Positions 9,474 to 18,517 of a DNA stretch of 26,188 nucleotides are shown piece after piece. Below the pieces are notes generated by a model that was given only the letters and a program-made list of their open reading frames with translations, searched no databases and had not been told where the DNA came from. The position numbers and the translations under genes are program-made. Positions within the stretch are counted from its first letter, which is position 1; every line of letters begins with the position of its first letter. This DNA comes from Hypsibius dujardini (lineage: Eukaryota; Tardigrada; Eutardigrada; Parachela; Hypsibiidae): NCBI GenBank assembly GCA_001579985.1, contig LRSR01011058.1:1-26188 (forward strand). Reading direction: 5' to 3'.

Positions 9474-9839
9474 CGAGGTAAAGGCCGTTAACCAGGCCGC
9501 TTTTAGAAATCGAAACTTAACCAGGCCGGTTTTTTCAACGTTAATTTCCCGGCGCTGCAATGCTGCCATGCCTTAACAGATAGCTTGGAAACATTCAGAA
9601 AAATTCTCTGACCCATTTTAGATCGTTCCTAAGCCTCACGGTTCGAATCTGGGTCCAAAAAAAGGAAGAGAAGAATCTCAATGGAGAAGTGCGTAAGTAG
9701 TCCGGTAGAGGCGCCACTTCGGTTCCATCTCCCTGGGTTGACTTCGCAAAAACGACTTATGCGCCACCTGTTGGCCTGCCGGCCTGGTTAAGTAACGATT
9801 TCTAAAAGCGGCTTGGTTAACGGCCTTTACCTCGTACCG
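9474..9839. mobile_element. Foldback element with about 60-bp arms
   Basis: The left arm starts CGAGGTAAAGGCCGTTAACC and continues through 'gcttttagaaatcg.aacttaaccaggcc'. The right arm is its inverted copy, ending 'cggcctttacctcg'. Copy 2 lacks it (near 22935, 'ctctacactactgccatgg'). The flanks can be read as a 5-bp repeat TACTA (9469-9473 and 9840-9844), leaving TACCG as an odd right end, or as TA with a few extra bases, so the superfamily is open. The interior holds a tRNA-like B box (see 9638-9648). Confidence 0.8.
9638..9648 (+). promoter_or_regulatory. Possible pol III B box (tRNA-like) inside foldback element
   Basis: GGTTCGAATCT matches the B-box consensus GGTTCGANTCC at ten of eleven positions, with a 5-bp stem-like context (cacgg/ctggg). 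An A-box-like 'tagcttggaaac' lies about 60 nt upstream. A full tRNA cloverleaf is not evident. Confidence 0.3.
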
Positions 9840-10055
9840 TACTACTGTCATGGAGAATAATGCTTGCACTTCGCAAGAGCCCGTCGCAGCGAAACGTCCA
9901 ACCAATGGTACTGCAGCCGGAGTGACTCTCAAAACACCATATGCAAGAACCTGACATCACCTCGTCGTAAGGAATTAATATATCCAACCTATTCGGTATA
10001 ATTTGTTGTAATGCTATTGGGCCGATTGCTTGGGTATCTGCCTTATTTTCCTCAA

Positions 10056-10732
10056 CAACGAGACGACTGAATATAACACTTGACATGAAATGTCCCAGTA
10101 CCACCGTGCTGCCGACCCTAAACGGGGAATAAAGGGTTGTGGGATGGTGTGTCCTAGTCTTACGCTGCTGAGAAAGCAGATTCAAATTTTGGTACGTTAA
10201 TTGTCGACTTTTTTGTCGGGGATGAGCTACTCAACAGCAAACCTGTTAGCAGAAAATGAAACAGACTATCAAACTGCTGTATTCCGTACAACACTCAAGT
10301 CTTAGCGCCGATCAAGTTTATTCTGACCCTTTTGGGAACCTTGGGAAATGGGCTTCTTCCTGTAGCAAACTTCACGCCCTAGTTCCCATTACACATACAG
10401 AAAGATATCTTTTCGTCTATTTTTCCGGAAAAAATCTGGCAAAAGTTTTGCCAGAAAATATACTCGTTCAAATTCCGAAATTTTTAGGATTTTGGGAAGT
10501 AGGACAAATTTAAATCGACTTCCAGAATTAACCCCAACTGGCAAAAAATAGTATAATATACAGACCCTAGTACACATCTCGTACAGAAAGTTTTTTTTCT
10601 GTACATATAAAAATATGCACATCATACATATGTATCTCACATATTAGGTAGGGCCACCACAAAAGGTACGCCGTACGAAGGAAATAACCAGGTCATATTA
10701 TGTACGATCACATTTATTGTTTTTACAAACTA
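10056..10732. other. Junction spacer between duplication copies
   Basis: Unique sequence between copy 1 and copy 2. It holds a cluster of short perfect palindromes (10400-10455), 'ggtagggcc' at about 10651 and AT-rich DNA, but no gene I can support. Confidence 0.5.
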
Positions 10733-10877
10733 CAGTGAAAGTTCTGAGATTCGAATGACGTCACAGTATCGTTTCTACTTTACTCTCTCAAACTCCAAAC
10801 TAGCAACGCCCGGCTCTGAGCAAACGGTTTGATAGAAATAAACTCATGTGACCATTCGAATCTCAGGATTTTGACTG
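10733..10877. mobile_element. MITE family 1, second copy, TA-flanked (145 bp)
   Basis: Ends CAGTGAAAGTTCTGAGATTC and, reverse complemented, CAGTCAAAATCCTGAGATTC, with TA at 10731-10732 and 10878-10879. The interior resembles the element at 9238-9381 ('gacgtcaca..tcgtttctacttta..ctcaaa..aactagcaacg'), so the two belong to one family. Confidence 0.92.
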
Positions 10878-10989
10878 TATCGCAAATTTGTCGCAAACCA
10901 AGCTATAATAGCGCCCGAATATTGTTCTAGTCTTCCCAAAGTCTTGAAACGGGAACGCATAAGTTTCGCAATTCTTCGGGAAAATGTTA

Positions 10990-11565
10990 AACCTGGCCAT
11001 TCCCCGTCTTTGTCAGTCTGATTGGCGTCCTTCCTCACAGTGGGTGCTTTCTATCTTCTTGGCTTGTGGACGGAGCTTGCCATTGCCATTAATCGCGTCA
11101 CAGCACTGTCGCAGGCGAGCCGGCGCACGTCAGGGACCATATTAGGGTGTGGGCAGTAGGTGCCCAATAATGTAAAAACACCATTCCCCAAATTCGTTGG
11201 ATAGCTATACACTAACACTGTACTTTTATTATCATTTTAAAAACTTATGAGAGTTCAGAGGTTTGGGTGCATAGAATGAGGTTCACCCCCCCCCCCCGCC
11301 AAAGATCTAACACAATTGGTAATACTCCTTTGCGCTTTTTTTCAGATAGTTTTGAAAAGGAAAGTCAATACTCCGTATTTCACGTAAATGAAGATCTGCA
11401 AGCTTGGGAGTCGAAAACGTACGTCACCCCTACGAGCTCGCATCTCTGCATTGTTCAAGGATAGGCCCAGGCATTTGAACAAATTTAAGAAACCTAACAT
11501 ACTATCGAATCCAAACTTTGAAGAAAACAATTTGAAATTCAGGATAGCCCTTGTAATTTAGAACA
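10990..11565. repeat. Left duplication block, copy 2
   Basis: Homologous to about 1-950 without the 333-bp element. It includes a C-homopolymer (about 11286-11298). No conserved frame. It lies about 350 bp upstream of the SNTX-like start codon. Confidence 0.75.
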
Positions 11566-11914
11566 ACAGTGAATTAAAGGCACTAAAAGCGATAATTTCA
11601 TGCCACGTCTTCAGTTTCCCTCGAATAGTACACAAATATGTCCGAGGCTGGCTGAACAAATAATTACGGAAGATAAGATACGCGCATAATGTTTAATAAC
11701 CTCGCACTGGAAACAATTTTCAGTGCACAATGGAGATTTTTGGACCTGCTGCGATGCTTCTCATTGCAGCATATAACTGAAGAGCCGTCCCATTTGAAGT
11801 GGTTACAGTTCTGGCGGCCAGTTAGACACATCGGACAATTACCAACGATTTGTATTAATCTGATGGTGTCGTTTTCGATTTCCCACAATACCTTTCTGCG
11901 TTACTTTTACTAAG
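11566..11914. other. 5' flank of SNTX-like gene
   Basis: I see no clear TATA box or initiator. Short open frames on both strands overlap one another without recognisable content. It presumably holds the 5' UTR and promoter. Confidence 0.4.
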
Positions 11915-14900
11915 ATGTCTAAACCCGAGTTCCTCGAAATCTCAGCCATGGGTCGGAGTTTTCATCTGGGCATGCTGTACGACGCGCGGTCCGATAAGCC
12001 CATCCCCGAAATCACTTTGTGGGAAGAGGAACAGATAAAAAGCAACATCTCCATCACCAAAAAACTGAGCAGCAACACCGCAATTTTAACGTCGGACTCC
12101 CTTGATGAGAAAGCAAAAGCAATGAAGATGAGTGCAGGACTGAAGCTGAGTTTCCTCGGCGGCTTGGTGTCGGTGACGGGTGCCGCAGAATACATGCTAG
12201 ACGATAAATCGTCCGTGAACGAATCGCGGGTGGCGCTACAATTTTCCTGCATGACGCGATCGGAGGTTCTGGCAGTAACCCACATGGGGCCATTCAACGA
12301 ACAGAACGCTCGTGTATTGGATGCAAGCATTGCCACGCATGTCGTGGCCGGAATTGAGTACGGCGCAGACGCCTTTCTGGTGTTCAGTCGGACCGACAGT
12401 GACTCTAGTAAAATGTCGTCTGTCAAGGGCGAACTGGAATCAGCTGTTAATGCCATTAAAACAAGGTCGATCAGCGGACAAGGGAAGCTCGATGCGTCAG
12501 AGTCGGATAAATTGCACCGGCAAAATATTTCCTGTAAATTCTACGGCGACTTTATCCTCCCACATAATCCATCTAATTACGAAGAAGCTGTGGCTGTGTA
12601 TAAAGCCCTGCGAGACATGTTGGGAGAAAATTATGGAAACGCTGTCGCGAAGCTGGTGATTTTGTGCCCCCTCAGCGTTATTGACGGTAAACCGGAACGG
12701 ATTGTGCGGGAAATCGGTGCGGCAGCGATGGAAGACGCCTCGAATGTACTGCGGAGCTTGTCCGAATTCAAACTGGCCTTTACGGATACGTCATCGAGGG
12801 AAGCGCGCGAATGTTTCCCTTGGATTCGAGATGACATCGATTATTTTGAAGGCAAACTAAATGTGTACGAGATAAACTTTCGCGCAGAATTGGCGGAACT
12901 GCTTAAAAAGATTCGGGGGAATGAATGGGAAGAGCAAGCACTTCATGAACTGTTGGCTGGTCATTTTTCATCCCCATTCAGCAAGAAGAGCATCGAAACT
13001 TGGATTGGTCGACGTAAACAAGAGATTCATCTTCTGCAAGGTCATTTAAAGACCCTTAAGAACGATGGGAGCCCATGGATAAAAATGTGCCTTCTGGACA
13101 CGGAACTGAACACTGTTCTCTACCATGACCACAAAACCAAGCACGTCTTGTGCCTTGAGTTGTGCCTGTTGGAAATGGTGGACCCTTTTCTGAAAGCTGT
13201 TGGGGCTTGGGTGGACAGTAAACAAGTGATGCCAAGTGATAACAAACACCTTGGATGGTTTGAGAATCCAGAAATTAAGCGCCAGCTTAGAGGAGACATA
13301 GAACAATTTTTGGCTTTCGCAGAGAGAAATCGTAACCCGAATTCGACCAAGTTTGTTGTTAATTTGGCACTGGCGCGCGGAAATGGCAGCATTACAAACA
13401 CTCGTCTTCATTCCCAAGAGGCATCCGTAGATTTTGTGTTGCCGGGCAAGCCAGATAAACCGGATGTCACCGTGGCAGGACCTACCAAGTTTGTAGTAAC
13501 CTGGCAGCCTCCCGGAAACGCCCAAGGCAATGATAAACTTGAGCAGAATATTACCGGTTATCAGTGTTCTTACCGGCCTCGGTCTTTGAAAGTGGATGGA
13601 GATTGGAAGACTTGCCTAGCGGGTGTGAATTATTGTGTGGAGTTAACAGACGTGACAACCAGACTAGCGTACGAAGTTAATATCTCCGCGATTACAGCTG
13701 CTGGGGCTTCGGAAGGTTCTGACGTCACAGTTTCGGAAGGGAAGGTGTACCCCGCGAAGCGTTGTTTGCTCGTATCCCTAATTGTGACGTCAAAGGACTA
13801 TGGAAATTTCATGGCATCCCTATATGGGAGACCAATTGACGTGAAAGATGCCAGGCTCCTACTTTTTGACATTGACACGAACGAGCACAAAATGTTAACT
13901 GTCCCGCTATCTGGTTCATCGATTAAGCCATCGTTGCGAAATTTTGTTTTTCGAAATAATCGCATCTATTTCTTGCATAAACAACGTTCCCGAAATGCAA
14001 TTTTAAGGTCAGCATTATGGGAAATGATTCCGCTCATCTTTTCTTTCAACTGACCACTGCGTTTGTTACTGCGTATTAGGTATGACCCAGAAAATAACAG
14101 CTGGTCGACAGTTGTTATACGCCCATCGGAAATATCCATCCAGGCAGACCACATGGATGGTTATGCCACTGATGGTAAACTTGGTGATGAGATTGACGCA
14201 TTCGCATGGTTTGATGATCAATTGGTTGCTTTTGCGGTGAGTTTGTATTCTTGAATTCACTCAAAGACACGACTGTTACTCACGATTCATAAACCGTTAT
14301 CCGCTGCTTATATAGCGCACGAAAGATCGAGTGGATGGCCGAGGCCTCATCGCATTAAAGCGGGACAATTTTTCTGGGTTCTGGAAAACGGATGGTGAAC
14401 GTACGTGAATTATAAACTTTGAAACAGGTCATAATATTTTCGTTTGAATCTTCTCTAGTTTTCAATCGTCTGGTAGTCAGTGTCGGTTGGTGTGACTTTC
14501 GATCTCTCATATGTCGTAGCCATCTTTCTGATATTGGTCTGCTTGTCCGACTGCTTGTTTGGTTGTTTTCGTGACTTTCTATATGCGACTGCATGTCTTT
14601 GAATTAACAAATAATTGATATAATAACTACCCGCTCGCCGCGTGTTCATCTGTCTATCGTTTTATCTGTCCGTTGACTTGCAGAGAAATTTAATCCTATG
14701 CCTCGTTGCTGTTCTACTCAATCCACTTACGAGGCATTTTGATTGTTTGCTGCTTTCCGTCTGTAGTTTACTGAGCATTGGGCTGTCTGGTGATTTGTCT
14801 TCTCACACGTTTAGTTGCATAGTGTGCCAGGTATCTTCACCGGGTTCGGTCATACTTGAGGTGACACCAATAGCAATCTTTTTCACACTCACAGGAATTT

Positions 14901-17155
14901 TGAAAACAAATTCGTGCTGACTGGTAATATTTGGAAAAAAGCAGTTAATGGAGATCTAGAAGTTTGATTGGTTCAACATTAGAAGATCTAATATTCGAGC
15001 TCTATGCACCACAGCATGCGAGCATGTGAACACTTGAAACGGAAATGTTCGTTTTTTTTTCTCTTCTGGTATATTTTAAAGGCAGAAAAGCCCCGAATGA
15101 GCCCTGTCGACTGATACCGAAAGTTGGGACTCAACAGTCGAACTGGACACATATTGCAAACTTAGCAAGCTCCTCCTCTCCATGTGATGTCAATGGGAAA
15201 CCTCTGCTTGATTGAACGATTTTCGCAATTTAAACAGCCGAATCTTTAATTAATTTAATGGGTAACTTACCACTTATCAAAAATTAATTGATTGATCTCC
15301 AAGAGTGATGTTTAAGCTTTAATTTGAATCCATTTTTGTCTAGATCGCACATATACTGTACTGTCGCGATTCTAACGGCCGTTTTTTGGCCCTACCAGTA
15401 AATTACGACCCCCCGGCCAGCTTGCGTTCAGTGGAATTCACTGTTCTTTTGGCGGACTGAATCAATCAATCATACCATCATTTCAAGCAATTTTTTATAT
15501 CCCATTTGAAAATTGTTAAACCTTATGGAGCTCAATTGAGCTCGTTTCTCGAAAATCTTCATCTGTCACAACAAGCCCCTTAGCCGTCTCTCCCACTAGC
15601 CAAGCGCAAACAGCATCATCGATGGAATCATACTGCGGCTCTCGTGTCTTCTTCTGTGGCGGTTTAGGTCTGATTCTGCAACGAAAAGCCAGGAGCTCCG
15701 TTTAAATCAATCAATCGAGTGAAGGAATTGAATGTCCATTCTTGAATGTTCACCTGCGAAATCTTTTCGTTTAGCGCAGCTGGTTGACGGATAGACCAGA
15801 CTCATGAAATCGCTCAGTCAAGCGTTGCTTCTCGGCTTCAAAATAATTTTTCCTAGATGTTTTCACCATTTTAAAATCAGCTGTTGGAATCAATCAACAA
15901 TCAACAGGTGCCGTTACTCTACTCAATCAACAATCAACATAGTTTTGGCTGAACGGAATTGAATCCGTGACGTCACACACAGTCTTGCACGGGGGGAGGC
16001 GGGGCTAAGCCGGCCGACAGTACAGTACGGGCTGCACTGTTTGAAGAAGCATGCATGCTGATGTGACTAATAGGAAAATCCCCATTGCGAATTTCCGACC
16101 AACATTTTCGTTAAAAATATTTCGAATTTAAACTAAATGGCGTGTCCATGGACACGTTCGCTTTTTTAAATCAAGCGTTTTGATTTGAGACTGAAAATGT
16201 CCTCAAAGGGACATTATCTTACTGTAACCAGATTTAGAGGAACCTCCATAACGTTTGATAATTTGACTGAAACTTAACAGCTATTCTAGAATCTGCTGTA
16301 ACAGCAACTAGCAAATTGAATGGGTTAACCAAATGATGACAAGCGGTGCAAGATCATATCCATGCCACTCGGCAACTAGCCTTAAAGCAATAACCGCCAA
16401 AACTATTGACGAACCCAGCATGTTAGCTGCCACTGGCAGTTGGTACGCGCACTAAACTTAACGAGGGCTGGATTTTCTTGCAGTTTTCACAAATGGACAA
16501 GGCCTTTGCTATCCCAAATATGGAGTTCCGCCTGGGCCGCATCAGTTATTCCAATTATTAAAAATACAAGAAGGATCAAGCGATAATATATCTTATAAAT
16601 ATATTTATCAAACGTGCGATCCATTGACATACACCTGGACTACAGAAGCGGAATATATAGAATCCTCTCGTTACTCGTCTTGGCACTGCATCAACACTAT
16701 TGACAATCAGCCGAGGGTCTACCTTTTTTGCCAGAACAGGTACGTAACGCTGACATAGCATCTCTGTTTTTGGCTATTAAGCGCCAATAAATGTGAATAC
16801 AAGACTTTCTTTACTACCGGACAGAGGAGAAGGAGTCATCGTTTCCATAGATAAACTCAATGGATCAATTGAAGAAGTCAAACTAACGATACCAATCCGT
16901 GGTGACTACTACCTCTCTGCGATGGGAATTCGAGATGGAAAAATTTTCTTTCGCGCAGACGTTTCTGGGGTTGATTCCTTCGGGCGCCAAAGAGTGACAC
17001 TGACTATGTGGCAGTACAGTCTCTTAACAAACGAATGGAAAGACGTTTGGTCTAGCCCCTTCCATGCTACCCGAAGCTACTTGAAAGCTGATGATTATAG
17101 CTCGCCTGGATTTGGACGATTGAGCTTTACGCCTGCACAGTGGTCTCAACAATAA
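11915..17155 (+). CDS. SNTX-like (stonustoxin-related) protein with FnIII and C-terminal beta-propeller
   Basis: Six exons: 11915-14007, 14080-14236, 14316-14404, 14895-14923, 16484-16739, 16804-17155. Their lengths sum to 2976 nt, exactly 992 codons including stop (991 aa). The N-terminal ~250 residues contain the family hallmark LGMLYDAR near residue 20 and resemble the MACPF/CDC-like domain of the stonustoxin family. Next come a helical FAT-like domain (~255-385), a thioredoxin-like domain (~385-505; SPWIKMCLLDTELN), a fibronectin III domain (~511-608; KFVVTWQPPG, ITGYQCSY, YEVNISAITAAGAS) and a region with repeated kelch-like blades (YDPENNSW, CDPLTYTW, YSLLTNEW). No signal peptide is seen. 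Fish stonustoxins end instead in PRY-SPRY. Homologues of the core occur in many non-venomous animals, so a toxin role is not implied; a pore-forming or immune-related function is only family inference. Intron 4 is long (1560 nt) and holds a transposon. The start at 11915 is the first ATG of the frame and has no competing upstream exon. Confidence 0.88.
14924..16483. other. Intron 4 of SNTX-like gene
   Basis: 1560 nt between a 29-nt exon and a 256-nt exon. It contains the element at 15356-16025, a 16-bp perfect palindrome CGTGTCCATGGACACG at 16141-16156, and an 'aatgtcc..gggacatt' stem shortly after (about 16196-16214). No coding sequence seen. Confidence 0.7.
15356..16025. mobile_element. Probable TA-flanked DNA element in SNTX intron 4
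   Basis: CTGTACTGTCG at 15356-15366 and its exact inverse CGACAGTACAG at 16015-16025 are flanked by TA on both sides (15354-15355, 16026-16027). The terminal repeat is short (11 bp), and no empty site is available because copy 1 lost this part of the gene. The interior has two 'caatcaacaatcaaca' motifs and no transposase. Size 670 bp. Confidence 0.55.
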
Positions 17156-18517
17156 TTATCTAAATTAGATTAGTCAAGGCATGGCCAACTAGTATACAAT
17201 TCTGCTGGTAATAAAATGCATAAAAATTTCAGGGCAAATTCAAGCATTAAAGATCTTGATCCTGGACGCAAACGCGAGGAAGGAAGCGGCAGAAAACTTT
17301 GAGGCTCGTCATAAGCTCAGCTATCAAAAAGAATAGGGCATCAGCTCGACGAGGGCGGTGTTCAATCAACATTTTGTTAATGCGGCCCATGCGACGAAGT
17401 CTGGTCTGCCGCTCGGATAAATGTGACTAATGTATAAGGAGATGTATTGATCACAAGGGCCTAAATAAAAACTATGAAAAAATAAATAAATGGGGAAACA
17501 TCGAAAATCCAATTAAACGAAGAGTGAAAATACTGAATGATAAATAACATTCAAAACCAGGAAAAGTACGAAAATTGAATTTACTAAAAGCTAAAGACAA
17601 AAAACGTTTCTGATTTATTTACTATTCTATTCTGTTCGTATTGGATGCACACATTTAGCTCGTTGTTTTACATTTTTTTGGTACGCATTTTTTGGTTCAT
17701 TTTTAGTAAATTTCTTAATTAGCAAACAAACAATTAGAAGTATTCACAGAACTGTGTCGCCTCCGTTTTACGGCAGATGTAAAAAAAACCAACCAGCTAT
17801 GTGAGTTAAAACGTATATTTCTAATTTATTCTGAAATTTTAGTTTTTTTGTGTTCTAACTTTTCATTAGATAGAGTTTTTGTAGTTTACCCATGTTCGCT
17901 TTTTTTTCGCTTTTTCGAAGTTTTCATGTAGGCCGTTATAAGTGCGGCCTGTTTCTTCATTTCAGTATGCGATTCTTTGCCGGGTATTCACGCGCATCTT
18001 GAGAGTTTGTGGTGATCCCATTTTTATCACGCCTAAATCGCATTCTGTTTTACAATGTCTGCCGCATCTACTGTACTTTTTTTATAACCGTAACCCCTTG
18101 TTTCATTGACCCTGACCGACGTGAGCTATACGGCGATTAGCTGTTGCTGATCAAGCATTCACGGTAACACTCTTCAAGTAGATCTTTGCGCAAGGCTACA
18201 CACACCGCAACTGCTTGCAGTGGCAGTCAATTATGCGACAGCCAAAGTTTCAAAAAAGTAGTGCGCGTTTAAAGTTTTTCTGCTGATCGGATATGTTACC
18301 GAACTACAGCGCAAGTCACGACAAAGATCAACGATTAGTAGACACAAGCATATTTGAATGTACTCGTAGTTTAAAATCGTGGTTTCTGTCGTGCACTGCA
18401 GCAATAATTGATCGAAAAGGTAATCAATATTTCCCTACGCATACGATTTTAGCATCACCATTCCTGCCATACCATTGGAATAAAGACACATTTATATATT
18501 CTAGAGTACGTGGCACG
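17156..18517. other. Spacer between SNTX-like gene and 4TM-a2
   Basis: Homologous to 3956-6131 minus the 812-bp element. AT-rich, with no conserved reading frame except the last ~200 nt before the 4TM-a start, where both copies stay open in frame. Confidence 0.6.
17210..17215 (+). promoter_or_regulatory. Polyadenylation signal of SNTX-like gene
   Basis: AATAAA 55 nt after the TAA stop, conserved in the duplicate at 3997. Confidence 0.65.

Larger units (their letters stand above)
3797..10055. repeat. Right duplication block, copy 1
   Basis: This is collinear with about 16999-23145. It contains the SNTX 3' scrap, intergenic DNA, 4TM-a1 and the 4TM-b1 pseudogene. Similarity is high in exons and moderate elsewhere, interrupted by element insertions private to one copy (5116-5927, 9238-9381 and 9474-9839 here; 18945-19090 and about 19520-20250 in copy 2). 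Copy 1 also has private deletions (4TM-b exon 3; about 100 nt near 8990). It ends where the copies diverge after 'gattgcttg'. Confidence 0.9.

Noticed and set aside
9678-10185. Minus-strand open frames
   Set aside because: The first is largely within the foldback element; the second extends past the end of the duplication block and is broken in copy 2.
11962-13525. Minus-strand open frames opposite the SNTX-like exon 1
   Set aside because: Shadows of the 2.1-kb plus-strand coding exon; no recognisable content.
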